NCBI GenBank assembly: GCA_947683425.1 | Contig: CANTUQ010000077.1 | Location: 248,001 to 312,000 of the forward strand | Reading direction: 5' to 3' | DNA: 64,000 nt | Source: Excoecaria cochinchinensis | Taxonomy: Eukaryota > Streptophyta > Magnoliopsida > Malpighiales > Euphorbiaceae | In this document: positions 25,811 to 38,097 of the stretch, piece by piece | Numbering within the stretch: position 1 is the first letter of the stretch | How the letters are laid out: every line of letters starts with the position of its first letter | Notes under the pieces: model-generated | Told to the model about the DNA's origin: nothing | The model's input: the letters and a program-made list of their open reading frames with translations, nothing else | The model's database searches: none | Position numbers and translations under genes: made by a program

Positions 25811-26629
25811 TGCCACACCCCAACCTATACCATGGAGACTTCTCCTCATATCAGAGGGAGAAGGATCCAGATAGGTAGGAGTGTCACATCCCACTAGTAC
25901 AAACAAGGAAAACATCCCATACAAAAACGATATGTCAGAGTTAAATAAAAACTTTAAAAGAAAGAAGCGCGATACAGAGCAAAATGAATACTTTTATTAA
26001 TATTCAAAAAGAGGTCTTTACATCTTACATCAGTTTACAAACCAAAAATACCAATAAACAAAAGTCCAAAGTACATTGTTTCGAAGGGCTAACAAAATGT
26101 TATATCTATTACAAAAGAAAGGAAAGCCTATACTACAAAACATCCTATCTCTAGTTGCGCTGGCCTTCCCGATGCGACACGCCCAGACCATGCGTACCAA
26201 AAACCTTCCACACCTGCATGGATAAACACCCGTGCTAAGCGAAATCGCTTAGTGGGGAAAACACAAATGCATAACCGCCACTCACAGTGACGACAACCGA
26301 AGGCACATGACAATGATACAATTATAGATATAAGCTCATACATGATCAGTTCAATTATTTATATTATCATTCAATGTTCTTGTACAAAGATACACTAACA
26401 CCTGCTTAATCATAAAGAGTGGATAACGAGTACACATAGATACTTGAGAGTATCAATATCATATTATGGACACATAGATACTCGAAGGTATCGAGTCATT
26501 CTTTTTATTTTGCTTCCAAATTGTTTTCACATAGAATCTTAAGAAAGATTCAAACAGAAGGATCGCGAGGATCCGATCGGGGGACCTAATCAGGGTCCAA
26601 AATCGTACACATAGCTGCAGCAACACATA
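25811..26629 (-). repeat. 5' LTR of the minus-strand Tekay element, first piece
   Basis: It matches 18781 onward and stops at ACATA (26625-26629), where the plus-strand Tekay inserted. The intact equivalent is the GCAACACATAACTC junction at about 19573-19584. Confidence 0.92.
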
Positions 26630-29056
26630 TGTCATACCCCATTTGCCCCCTAGTAGAATGAGCCTGTCTGTTCGTCTGTCTGTCTGTCTGTAGGTGTAAG
26701 CATTCGCATGTGTTCAGCATTTCATAAGGGTATTTTAGTAAAATATATGATTTTGGGGGTTTTATTATTATGTGGGTGCATACATGGTACTAAGGTGAGA
26801 ATTAATTGAGTTGCATTTGTGTGCACTTGCATATACCATAGTAGGGTTCATTTAAATGAGGTTACTTAGGGTGTGTGTAATGCATTTTAGATTGGTGTGA
26901 GTGGTTAGCTTCACTAATAGGAATTTGACACATAGTTAGGGTAAAGAAAAAGAAAAAAAAGGAAAGGAAGGAGTGAAGATAACAGATTCACGTTATCTTC
27001 TTTCTCTCACGGTTCTTGTCTTCCTTTTTCTCCATTTTCTCTAATCTAAGCATTGTGGTGTGGATTCTAGTTTAATTTGGTGAAGATAATCTCTCCTTGC
27101 ATCCCCTAGCTTGGTAAGTGCATATCTTGTCTTTGTTTTATATCACTTTACACCTTCATCTTCTTCTTTAGGTTGAGTTTTAATTTAGGGTTGCATGTTG
27201 ATGGTCATTTACTGTGTTTGTGTTCTAGCTGAGGCTCCACGTGATCCAAAGGGGAAAGAGGTTGCTGGTCCTAGTGGAGCTAAGTGATTGAGGCTTAGAA
27301 TTCAGGTTTGGGAATAATTGCTTGTAATTTGCATAATTTGAGTTTACTGGAAATTTCTAGGGTTTATATGTTCTTGAAGAATTTGAATGCAAATATCCTT
27401 GATTGGTTTGACTGAATACTGTTTTGAGTTGTTTATATGTTGTTTGAGATGATTTCTGGAAGGTAAAGACAGGTTTGTATGGTTTAAAATCAATTGGGAT
27501 TGAAATTGTTGTTCTGTAAATTCTGGAAATTCTGGGAAAATCGAATTACTGTAGAAACTCTCTCTGTCGCGTGACTCGCTACGAAGGAAGGCAAGTCACG
27601 TCGCGTGACTCTCGGTCACGGCGTGACCTGCCTGCTGAGAAGCCAGTCGCGTGACCAGCTGATGAGTAAGCAAGTCACGCGACGTGATCCTCGGTCACGT
27701 CGTGCGACCTGCGAGGCGGGGCGTGCGTGATCTGCGAGATCACGCTACGTGATCTGCTTGAGTGTAGCAAGTCACGAGACGTGACGTTCAGTCACGCCGT
27801 GACCTGCGAGGGGTGTTGCGTGATTTGCGAAGATCACGCAACGTGATCAGCGAGAAACACGCAAGTCACGTCGCGTGACCCTCGGTCACGTCGTGTGACC
27901 TGCCTAGTGAGGAGGCCAGTCACGCCTCGTGACCAGCCAACCTCACCCGTTTCTCCGTTCAGCCCGTTTTTCCGAAATTTCCCAATTTTAACTCAGAAGT
28001 GAACTTGTATTTCTCCTGAATGAATATTACTATTGTTTGATGCGTGACATTCTGTTAAATGCTTCGATATGCGTGATACCATGATTTTCTGATGAATTAT
28101 ATTCCGTACTCTGAAAATGTGATTTGAATGACGCATAACCTGCTAGAGTCGAGTCAGTGGATAGTTAGGCATGCCTAATAGAGTCTGTTGCTGCAGCCCA
28201 TAATTCTATTTGGACCCCGATCAGGTCCCCGTTTGGTTCCTCGCGAACCCTTTTCTGTATTGGATCTTGTTTAAGGTCCCTTTTGAAAATATCTGTGAAA
28301 GTTAAAGTAAAATGGTTAAATCGGTTCGTACCCGTAATGTACTGTCTGTAATCGGCTCGTACCCGGAAAGTACTGTCTGTACACTCGTTATCCACTAGCT
28401 AGAGTTAGCAGGTGTTCTTTAAATGTTTATTTGAACTGCTAGATCTGATTTGGCTATAAATGGATTATTTCTGAATGAGTATGATTATGAAATACTGATT
28501 GTATGGCTTTGTTACGTGAGCATGTTTGTATGGATTATGTTATAGCCTTTGCATTCTGCCATTGTGAATGTATTATGCCTTGACGACCATTGTGAATGGC
28601 CGTCCATTATTTATGTGTGTTTCCCCACTAAGCGTTTATCGCTTAGCACGGTGTTTTTACCCGTGCAGGTGCGGAAGGCATTTTGCTTTGGGAGAGTCGC
28701 CCTCATCAAGCCAACACATAAGGGATTAGTATAGGGCTCAGTTTTGTATCAGTTATTGATTCTTTTTGTATAGAACTCTCTGTATCAGCTTCCGCTTTTG
28801 TATCTATATTTTTGTATATGTAATATTATTTTGTATCAGCTAGTTGATCAGAACATTATTGTAATAGTTTAATTATAGTAATGCATGATCAGCTTTTGCT
28901 TCCTGCATGTAAAGTTTTAATTATTCTGTATTTACTGAATGTATGTTATGAATGATTGTATGTAAGACTTTGTACTTGCTTGGTGGCACCTTTACTCATA
29001 CGGATTCTCACTCCTTCTCGGATGGGATCGCCTATGTATGGGAAGGGGGTGTTACA
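26630..29056 (+). repeat. 5' LTR of the plus-strand Tekay element
   Basis: It runs from TGTCATACCCC to GGGGGTGTTACA. It contains CTGT microrepeats near the start, a leader with a possible intron (donor at 27114, acceptor at 27228), a CpG palindrome array, and the conserved CCCCACTAAGCG...CGCTTAGCACGG block at about 28624-28652. Confidence 0.95.
27560..27950. repeat. CpG repeat array (GTCACGTCGCGTGAC type), 5' LTR copy
   Basis: Many variants of CAAGTCACG(T)CGCGTGAC, CGGTCACGxCGTGACC and GATCACGCxACGTGATC are packed into about 390 bp. Each is a short inverted repeat centred on CG. Confidence 0.88.
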
Positions 29057-29061
29057 GTTAG

Positions 29062-29073
29062 TGGTATCAGAGC
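29062..29073 (+). other. Primer-binding site (initiator Met tRNA type), plus-strand Tekay
   Basis: TGGTATCAGAGC lies five bases after the LTR end. It is complementary to the tRNA-iMet 3' end. Confidence 0.93.
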
Positions 29074-29178
29074 ATAGGTTTAGGCGTTTCTGGGTGTTGT
29101 TATGATTGTTCTGAGTTTCTTAGATGTGTATGTGTCTAGATCTGTGTTGGCTGATACGGTTGTTTCTTGTTTGTTTAG

Positions 29179-31311
29179 ATGGCTTCTAATTCTGCTCATG
29201 GTGCGCGTGAGGAATCCGCGGAGAGTGTGAATCCTCCAGCTGTAGATCAGTCTGTTTCTGTTACTGTGTCGGCTCAGCATGCTAGGGTTCAGCCCGAGGC
29301 CGCAGCCATGCCCTTTGAGGCTATGTTTAGACTGCATCAGGACATGGCTAGGGTTTTGGAGAGAGTGACTGCTCCTAGAGCACCTATGGAGAATTTGAGA
29401 AGGGCAGGAGTTGAGGATTTCTATGGTACGGGTTTGAATGAGTCTGAGATCGCAGAGAGATGGTTAGATAAAGTGAAGCGTGCTTTGAGAGAGATTCGGT
29501 GTCCTCCCGACCAGCAGGCAGAGTGTGCATTAGCTCTTCTTCAGGGGTCTGCTTTTGAGTGGTGGGAGTTGGTTTGCAGGCATCCTCAGCTACCGGATCC
29601 GATTACCTGGGAGTTCTTTGAGGGTGAGTTCATAAAGAAGTACATTACTCAGACTTATAGAGATTCGAGATGGGCGCAGTTCTTGAGTTTGAAGCAGAGG
29701 GCTTTGTCTGTAGCAGATTATGAGAAAGAGTTCAATAAGTTATCTCGCTATGCCCCACGAGGAGTTATGACTGATGACTTTAGATGCAAGCATTTCGAGG
29801 CTGGGTTAAATAAGTCATTGAAGATTGCTTTAATTGCCTTGATGTGTATACCTGGGGTTAGCTATTATCAGATTGTTGAGGCTGCTGTGAGAGCTGAGTT
29901 ATCAGAAACTGTTTTGAGAGAGCGAGCTCAGAGGAGGAGTTCTTCTCGTGGAGGTTCTTCAGCGGGTAAGAGATCTAGGAACCCACAGGATGAGTCAGCA
30001 TCTGGTCCGGCTTCTAGAGGTAGACGTCAGGGTTCTGCAGCTGTGTCAGGTTCTGGTAAGGGAGGTAAATCTGATGCCATACCTATTTGTGAGAATTGCA
30101 GCAAGGCTCACCGGGGTGAGTGTAGGTGGCTTACTGGGGGATGTTTCAGATGTGGGAGCACTGAGCACCGTGTGGCTGGTTGTCCCCAGTCGATTGAGGA
30201 TTCAGGACCTCAGGGAGGAGCTAGTAGGGTTGGTTCGAATGCTTCTCAGGCTACCCGAGGTAGAGGTCGAGGTAGAGGGCGAGGTGGACGGCATAGAGAT
30301 GGAGCTGCTTCTGAGACTGTTGAGCGTCCTCCTCAGGCTGCCATTAGAGCTTATGCTATGAGAGCCAGAGATGAGCAGGATGCGCCTGATGTTATTGCTG
30401 GTAAGTTCCTACTCCATGACACTGAGTTGTATGCTCTAATTGATCCTGGTTCCACACACTCATATTTGTGCACGGATAAAATTGTTGATAAATTGCATTC
30501 TGTTGATCAGTTAGATTATGAGATTTGTGTGACCAGTCCATTAGGGCATAGTGTCAGTGTGAGTAGAGTTTTTAGGAGTTGTCCTCTGATTGTTGAGGGA
30601 GCTGTGCTTCCAGCGGATTTGATTGAGTTACCCTTCAGAGAGTTTGACTTGATTCTGGGTATGGACTGGTTGGGTAAGCATCGGGCTGTAGTTGATTGCC
30701 ATAGGAAGACAGTTGTACTCCGGGATAGAAGTCAGTCTCTTGTGTTTCTGAAAGGTTTTGGTGCTAGTTCTGTGAATAATGTTATTTCTGCGATTCAAGC
30801 CAAGAGATTCATCAGGAAAGGTTGTGAGGCTTTTCTAGCTGTTGTGTTAGATTTCAGGAGGGATCAGGTTCAGATTGAGGACATTCCTATAGTGCGGGAG
30901 TTCAGTGATGTGTTCCCGAGTGAGTTGCCTGGTTTGCCTCCTGAGAGGGAGGTTGAGTTGTCCATTGAGATCATGCCAGGTACTACACCTATTTCGAGAG
31001 CACCTTATCGGATGGCTCCTGTAGAGTTGAGGGAACTTAAATCTCAACTACAAGAGTTATTGGATAAGGAGTTTATTCGACCTAGCATATCTCCTTGGGG
31101 AGCTCCAGTTTTGTTTGTCAAGAAGAAAGATGGATCCCTGCGGATGTGTATTGACTACCACCAGATTAATAAGGTTACAGTGAAGAATAAGTATCCACTG
31201 CCTAGGATTGAAGATTTATTTGATCAGCTTCGAGGAGCAGGTGTCTTTTTCCAAGATAGATCTTCGATCAGGGTACTACCAGCTTCGTGTTCAGGATGCA
31301 GATGTGGTTAA
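29179..31311 (+). pseudogene. Gag, protease and start of RT, plus-strand Tekay, ending in a frameshift
   Basis: The frame starts ATGGCTTCTAATTC. The gag fold lies at about residues 90-200 (ALLQGSAFEWWELV, FLSLKQRALSVADYEKEF), followed by an SSRGGSS basic region. A complete CX2CX4HX4C knuckle (CFRCGSTEHRVAGC) is near residue 322. The protease active site LIDPGSTHSY is near residue 420, and the flap-side motif DLILGMDWLG lies downstream. RT begins with LDKEFIRPSISPWGAPVLFV and MCIDYHQINKV. The correct frame ends near 31247, where a T run (GTCTTTTTCC) has one base more than the minus-strand copy needs; residues after GAGVF are out of frame. Gag could still be made from this ORF, so the element may supply Gag although it lacks Pol. 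Confidence 0.93.
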
Positions 31312-33811
31312 GACTGCATTTCGGACTAGGTATGGCCACTATGAGTTTCTTGTGATGCCGTTTGGTTTGACAAATGCTCCAGCGGCTTTTATGGATCTGA
31401 TGAATCGTGTATTTAGGCCATACTTAGATCGATTTGTAGTAGTGTTCATTGATGACATCTTGGTGTATTCCAAGGATGAGAGTGAGCATGAGGAGCATCT
31501 CCGATTAGTTCTTCAGATGTTGAGAGAGCATCAGTTGTTTGCTAAGCTTAGCAAGTGTGACTTCTAGCTTCGAGAAGTATCATTCTTGGGTCACATTGTT
31601 TCAGCTAGAGGTATTCAGGTTGATCCAGCCAAGATTGAGGCGATAGTTGATTGGAAAGCGCCTCGAAATGTTCAGGAAGTGAGGAGTTTCCTCGGTTTAG
31701 CAGGTTACTACAGTCGGTTTGTTAAAGGATTTTCTGTGATTGCTGCTCCTATGACTAGATTGTTGAGGAAAGGAGTTAGATTTGAGTGGTCAGACAGGTG
31801 TCAGTCTTGTTTTGATCGGTTAAAGCAGTTGCTTGTTGAGGCTCCTATCCTTACTCAACCCATCTCGGGTAAGGAGTTTGTCATTTACAGTGATGCTTCT
31901 GGAGTTGGTCTTGGATGTGTGCTGATGCAGGAAGGAAAAGTAGTGGCTTATGCTTCTCGTCAGTTGAAGCCACATGAGAAGAATTATCCGACGCATGATC
32001 TTGAGTTGGCAGCTGTGATCTTTGCTTTGAAGATTTGGCGTCATTACCTATATGGGGAAAAGTGTAGGATCTTCTCGGACCACAAGAGTTTGAAGTACTT
32101 CCTTTCACAGAAAGAGTTGAACATGAGACAGCGCAGATGGCTTGAGTTGTTTAAGGACTACGACTGCATTGTGGATTACCATCCTGGTAAGGCCAATGTA
32201 GTTGCAGATGCTTTGAGTCGGAAGTCAGTTTCAGCCTTGTTCTTGAGGCGATTCAGATGGCGTTTTGGTTCAGATGGGGCTTTGCTTGCCCAGTTGCGTG
32301 TGAGGCCTACCTTGAGACAGAGGATTGTGGATGCTCAGAGAGATGATGTGAGGCTTCAGCAGATTGTGCATGAGGTAAGATCGGGTAAGCAGTCCGAGTT
32401 CTCAGTTCAGGATGAGGTACTTATGTTCAGAGATCGTTTATGTGTGCCAGAGTCTGAGGATTTGAGGAGTCAGCTCATGAGTGAGGCGCATAGTTCAGTC
32501 TTTACTATGCATCCGGGCAGTGAGAAGATGTACAGAGACATGAAGCAATTCTATTGGTGGTCCGGTATGAAGCGTGATATAGTGGATTTTGTTTCCAAGT
32601 GCTTGACTTGTCAGCAGGTAAAGGCAGAGCATCAGGTTCCTTCGGGTTTGCTTATGCCTTTATCCATTCCTGAGTGGAAATGGAATGATATCACCATGGA
32701 CTTTGTTTCTGGTTTACCTTTGACTCAGAGGAAGCATGATTCAGTTTGGGTTATTGTGGATCGGCTTACGAAGTCAGCTCACTTCTTGCCAGTTAGAGTG
32801 GACTACTCCATGGACAGATTAGCCAGTATCTATGTGGATGAGATAGTTCGGTTGCATGGTGTGCCTTTGTCCATAGTGTTAGATCGGGATCCGAGGTTTA
32901 CTTCCAAGTTTTGGAAGGAGTTACAGAGAGCTTTGGGCACTAGGTTGAACTTCAGTACAGCGTTTCATCCTCAGACCGATGGTCAGTCAGAGCGAGTTAT
33001 TCAGATTCTGGAGGATATGATGAGGGCTTGTGCTTTGGATTTTCCAGGTAGCTGGGACAGATATGTGTCATTGATGGAGTTTGCCTACAACAACAATTTT
33101 CAGTCGAGTATTGGTATGGCACCATATGAGGCTTTGTATGGCCGTTAGTGTAGGACTCCGATTTGTTGGACCGAGCTATCTGAGAGATCTATGATTGGAC
33201 CAGACTTGGTCAGAGATACTGAAGATAAAATCAGAGTAGTGCAGCGGAATTTGAAGGCAGCCAAAGATCGACAGAAGTCTTATGCCAATTTGAAGAGGAA
33301 AGACGTGCAATTTAAGATCGGGGACAAAGTTTTCCTTAAAGTTTCTCCTTGGAGGAGAGTGCTTCGATTTTGAAAGAAGGGTAAGCTGAGTCCTCGTTTC
33401 ATTGGACCTTATGAGATTTTGGCTAAGGTAGGACCTGTAGCCTACAGATTGGCGCTACCGATGGAGTTAGCAAAGTTGCATGATGTATTCCACGTTTCGA
33501 TGCTTCATCGGTACAGATCAGATCCTTCGCATGTTCTGTCAGTTCAGGATATCCAGGTTCAGCCAGACATCTCTTATGATGAGGAACCGCGAGCTATTCT
33601 AGCCCGAGAGGTGAGGCAGTTGAGAAATAAGCAGATTCCTTTGGTTAAAGTGTTGTGGATCCATCATGGAGTTGAAGAAGCGACTTGGGAACCAGAGGAG
33701 TCGATGAGAGTTCAGTATCCACAGTTATTCAGTTCAGGTGAGAATTTCGAGGACGAAATTCTTATTAGTAGGGGAGAGTTGTCACACCCCATTTGCCCCC
33801 TAGTAGAATGA
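31208..33811 (+). pseudogene. RT, RNase H, integrase and chromodomain, plus-strand Tekay, with three stops
   Basis: After the frameshift the pol frame continues from about 31247. The palm motif FIDDILVYS is near 31447. A TAG at 31565-31567 replaces the Trp codon present in the minus-strand copy. RNase H (YSDASGVGLGCVLMQ) and the integrase zinc region (HSSVFTMH...CLTCQQ) are intact in the 31586-33148 segment, as are the integrase Asp and Glu regions. The usual SDRDPRF motif reads LDRDPRF. Another TAG at 33146-33148 replaces a Lys codon, and TGA at about 33371-33373 replaces Gly. The last piece (33419-33811) carries the chromodomain-like QIPLVKVLWIHHG...ATWEPE. Four separate lesions rule out a functional Pol. 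Confidence 0.92.
33766..33779 (+). other. Polypurine tract, plus-strand Tekay
   Basis: TAGTAGGGGAGAGT abuts the 3' LTR and follows the end of pol. Confidence 0.8.
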
Positions 33812-36206
33812 GCCTGTCTGTCCGTCTGTTTGTCTGTCTGTAGGTGTAAGCATTCGCATGTGTTCAGCATTTCATAAGGGTATTTTAGTAAAATATATGA
33901 TTTTGGGGGTTTTATTATTATGTGGGTGCATACATGGTACTAAGGTGAGAATTAATTGAGTTGCATTTGTGTGCACTTGCATATACCATAGTAGGGTGCA
34001 TTTAAATGAGGTTACTTAGGGTGTGTGTAATGCATTTTAGATTGGTGTGAGTGGTTAGCTTCACTAATAGGAATTTGACACATAGTTAGGGTAAAGAAAA
34101 AGAAAAAAAAGGAAAGGAAGGAGTGAAGATAACATATTCACGTTATCTTCTTTCTCTCACGGTTCTTCTCTTCCTTTTTCTCCATTTTCTCTAATCTAAG
34201 CATTGTGGTGTGGATTCTAGTTTAATTTGGTGAAGATAATCTCTCCTTGCATCCCCTAGCTTGGTAAGTGCATATCTTGTCTTTGTTTTATGTCACTTTA
34301 CACCTTCATCTTCTTCTTTAGGTTGAGTTTTAATTTAGGGTTGCATGTTGATGGTCATTTACTGTGTTTGTGTTCTAGCTGAGGCTCCACGTGATCCAAA
34401 GGGGAAAGAGGTTGCTGGTCCTAGTGGAGCTAAGTGATTGAGGCTTAGAATTCAGGTTTGGGAATAATTGCTTGTAATTTGCATAATTTGAGTTTACTGG
34501 AAATTTCTAGGGTTTATATGTTCTTGAAGAATTTGAATGCAAATATCCTTGATTGGTTTGACTGAATACTGTTTTGAGTTGTTTATATGTTGTTTGAGAT
34601 GATTTCTGGAAGGTAAAGACAGGTTTGTATGGTTTAAAATCAATTGGGATTGAAATTGTTGTTCTGTAAATTCTGGAAATTCTGGGAAAATCGAATTACT
34701 GTAGGAACTCTCTCTGTCGCGTGACTTGCTACGAAGGAAGGCAAGTCACGTCGCGTGACTCTCGGTCACGGCGTGACCTGCCTGCTGAGAAGCCAGTCGC
34801 GTGACCAGCTGATGAGTAAGCAAGTCACGCGATGTGATCCTCGGTCATGTCGTGCGACCTGCGAGGCGGGGCGTGCGTGATCTGCGAGATCACGCTACGT
34901 GATCTGCTTGAGTGTAGCAAGTCACGAGACGTGACGTTCAGTCACGCCGTGACCTGCGAGGGGTGTTGCGTGATTTGCGAAGATCACGCAACGTGATCAG
35001 CGAGAAACACGCAAGTCACGTCGCGTGACCCTCGGTCACGTCGTGTGACCTGCCTAGTGAGGAGGCCAGTCACGCCTCGTGACCAGCCAACCTCACCCGT
35101 TTCTCCGTTCAGCCCGTTTTTCCGAAATTTCCCAATTTTAACTCAGAAGTGAACTTGTATTTCTCCTGAATGAATATTACTATTGTTTGATGCGTGACAT
35201 TCTGTTAAATGCTTCGATATGCGTGATACCATGATTTTCTGATGAATTATATTCCGTACTCTGAAAATGTGATTTGAATGACGCATAACCTGCTAGAGTC
35301 GAGTCAGTGGATAGTTAGGCATGCCTAATAGAGTCTGTTGCTGCAGCCCATAGTTCTGTTTGGACCCCGATCAGGTCCCCGTTTGGTTCCTCGCGAACCC
35401 TTTTCTGTATTGGATCTTGTTTAAGGTCCCTTTTGAAAATATCTGTGAAAGTTAAAGTAAAATGGTTAAATCGGTTCATACCCGTAATGTACTGTCTGTA
35501 ATCGGCTCGTACCCGGAAAGTACTGTCTGTACACTCGTTATCCACTAGCTAGAGTTAGCAGGTGTTCTTTAAATGTTTATTTGAACTGCTAGATCTGATT
35601 TGGCTATAAATGGATTATTTCTGAATGAGTATGATTATGAAATACTGATTGTATGGCTTTGTTACGTGAGCATGTTTGTATGGATTATGTTATAGCCTTT
35701 GCATTCTGCCATTGTGAATGCATTATGCCTTGACGACCATTGTGAATGGCCGTCCATTATTTATGTGTGTTTCCCCACTAAGCGTTTATCGCTTAGCATG
35801 GTGTTTTTACCCGTGCAGGTGCGGAAGGCGTTTTGCTTTGGGAGAGTCGCTGTCATCAAGCCAACACAGAAGGGATTAGTATAGGGCTCAGTTTTGTATC
35901 AGTTATTGATTCTTTTTGTATAGAACTCTCTGTATCAGCTTCCGCTTTTGTATCTATATTTTTGTATATATAATATTATTTTGTATCAGCTAGTTGATCA
36001 GAACATTATTGTCATAGTTTAATTATAGTAATGCATGATCAGCTTTTGCTTCCTGCATGTAAAGTTTTAATTATTCTGTATTTACTGAATGTATGTTATG
36101 AATGATTGTATGTAAGACTTTGTACTTGCTTGGTGGCACCTTTACTCATACGGATTCTCACTCCTTCTCGGCTGGGATCGCCTATGTATGGGAAGGGGGT
36201 GTTACA
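33780..36206 (+). repeat. 3' LTR of the plus-strand Tekay element
   Basis: It has the same length as the 5' LTR and about 23 substitutions, many of them C/T or G/A and many at CpG sites. It ends GGGGGTGTTACA and is followed by ACATA. Confidence 0.95.
34710..35100. repeat. CpG repeat array, 3' LTR copy of the plus-strand Tekay
   Basis: It has the same units in the same order as 27560-27950, with a few CpG-site transitions and no length change. Confidence 0.88.
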
Positions 36207-36211
36207 ACATA

Positions 36212-37688
36212 ACTCTATTAGGCATGCCTAACTATCCACTTTCCGACATTAGCAGGTTATACGAAATCTTGTCAAATTAACATACATATTATTCATTTAA
36301 ATAGGTATTCAAGGCTTTAAATCAAAGAGTACATGCAAAAGAAATCAAGTCATTAAGCAAAAAGGAGAAGAAATCAAATTTGGAAGTCACGTCTGTCGCG
36401 CTCGCGACAGAAGCCAAGCTACACCTCCCCGCCTCGTCTCGCGATCGCGAGTGATCTCATGCTCGCGAGAGGATGTAGGTGCTGCTCTTCTGTCGCGCTC
36501 GCGAGGATTATCGCGCTCGCGACAGAAGAGAGCCTTGCATATGTTTGAAGTTCGAGCACTCTGTCGCGCTCGCGACAGAGAGCTCCTTCGAGTTCCTTGT
36601 CGCGCCGGCGCGAGGGTTGAAACCTTCGCACTCTGTCGCGATCGCGACAGACACGGGTTTTTCAGCTCTTACGCCCAAAATCTGCAGAATTCACACAAAA
36701 TTCACATCCAAACTTCCAAAATTGATTCTAAACCTCAAAATTGAGCTACACAAGCCTCAATAACTCATCATATAATTAAAAACCCAGCTTTATCACTATT
36801 TATCTTAATTAAATCAAGCCAAATACATGCTCAATTCCAAGAAATCCCAAAATAACAACTTTAACACTAATTGCAACTATTCACATGATTCCCTGCAAAT
36901 CCTTCAACAATATTCATTCTCTCACATCACATATCACACTCATTCCAATTCAAGCTATACTAACACAACTCATAATCCCAATCAAAACAAAATCACAATT
37001 ATCAAACTCAAATCACAAATATACATAAAAAGACAAACGTTCCCAAACCTTCTTTCCTTAGCTCCTATTCGCGAGCTCCGCTCCCGCTAGCGATTTCTTT
37101 CCCTTTATCCGGTCTAGGAGCCTCCTCTGAACCACAAACCCATAATAGCCAAGATCAATTCTAAAGCAATCCATATATAAACATATATATAACCTAAACC
37201 TAGAGAAGAGGAAGAAGAAAAAATCAAGGCATCCATAACCCCTACTCACCTTTGAGCATCAAAATTACTATCCAAACAACTCTAATTACTCAAATAAAGA
37301 AGAGGGAGCAAGATTGTGCAAAGAAAAAGGAAGAACAAAGAAAGAAGAAGAAGAAGTGAAGAAAGTGGCATGGAGAAGAGAGGGAGAACAGAAATCAAAA
37401 GGGAATGGCTGCCTTCTCTCTATCTCACCAAACTCATTAAATGTTAACCTATCCATATGCCACATGTCACTCTCTCCAAAAGACACTTGCCCTATATCAC
37501 ACCTTACTCCCATACATTACTATGCACAATAATCCATCTCTTGCTCATACCTTACTTCTATACGCCCACCTATACACTAGCCTAATTCCTCTTCTCAGAC
37601 TAATACACATAAATTAAATAAATAATCCAATATAACACATACAGACACGGACAGGCTCAAACTACTGGGGTGGTTTTGGGGTGTTACA
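36212..37688 (-). repeat. 5' LTR of the minus-strand Tekay element, second piece
   Basis: It continues 26629 after the inner insertion and matches 19585-21119. It ends GGTGTTACA and is followed by GCCGG (37689-37693). Confidence 0.93.
36392..36656. repeat. CpG palindrome array, 5' LTR copy of the minus-strand Tekay
   Basis: This is the counterpart of 19762-20071 with fewer units. Pieces between neighbouring TGTCGCGCTCGCGACA copies are missing, consistent with deletion between repeats. Confidence 0.88.
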
Positions 37689-37693
37689 GCCGG

Positions 37694-37752
37694 TATCATT
37701 TTCATCATCGGGTAATCCTGATCTTGGACCACCTCGGGACCCGATGTCTACA
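37694..37752 (-). repeat. U3 end of the old Tat 3' LTR
   Basis: Reverse-complemented, it starts TGTAGACATCGGGTCC. This parallels the young Tat LTR start TGTAAGCACCGTGTCC and the shared GATCAG...GTTACCC/ATTACCC block, which fixes the LTR boundary at 37752. Confidence 0.85.
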
Positions 37753-37768
37753 GTTGGCCCCAATTTTA
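37753..37768 (-). other. Polypurine tract of the old Tat element
   Basis: GTTGGCCCCAATTTTA on the plus strand corresponds to AAAACTGGGGGCAAC before the young Tat 3' LTR. Confidence 0.75.
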
Positions 37769-38097
37769 TGGAACCTAGAAGTTAGGTGCCTGGGTGAGCC
37801 AAAATTCAAAAAAGAAAGGAAAGAAGCGCGTACCTGAGGTGTTCATCTTTCCAGACTGGAAGAAGTTGTTGCGGGTAGTTGCCATCTACTCATCGGTGTG
37901 TTAACCCCTATTGCTTTGGCATCTAACCAGTGCGATATCTAGCCTTGTTGATGTGGTCTGTAATTGAGCTTAATGCGGTGTCTAACCTCTTTCATTGTGG
38001 CATCTAACTTGTGCGGTGTATAGCCCCAGCCGTGTCGGTATATAACCTGTTGATGGAGAAATCCTCATGGATTGAAAGGATTTGGATTATTGTTGAA
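37769..38097. other. Old Tat 3' untranslated segment, no gene
   Basis: Unique sequence with TTGATGTGGTCTG-like and GGCATCTAACC-type short repeats between the polypurine tract and the tandem array. No coding frame was found. Confidence 0.5.

Larger units (their letters stand above)
26630..36206 (+). mobile_element. Plus-strand Tekay-type chromovirus, complete but coding-defective
   Basis: LTRs of 2427 bp each lie at 26630-29056 and 33780-36206. The target duplication is ACATA (26625-26629 and 36207-36211). A TGGTATCAGAGC primer-binding site, gag-pol region and polypurine tract are in the canonical order. By eye the LTRs differ at about 23 positions, near 1%. It inserted into the 5' LTR of the minus-strand Tekay. 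Confidence 0.95.
18781..37688 (-). mobile_element. Minus-strand Tekay-type chromovirus, itself interrupted
   Basis: The LTRs are 18781-21119 (3') and 25811-26629 plus 36212-37688 (5'). Both start TGCCACACCCCAACC and end GGTGTTACA in plus orientation. Between them lie a polypurine tract, a broken gag-pol and a TGGTATCAGAGC primer-binding site. Flanking GCCGG duplications are perfect. A C-terminal chromodomain-like segment after integrase supports the chromovirus assignment. The 5' LTR holds the plus-strand Tekay insertion at 26630-36206. Confidence 0.93.
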
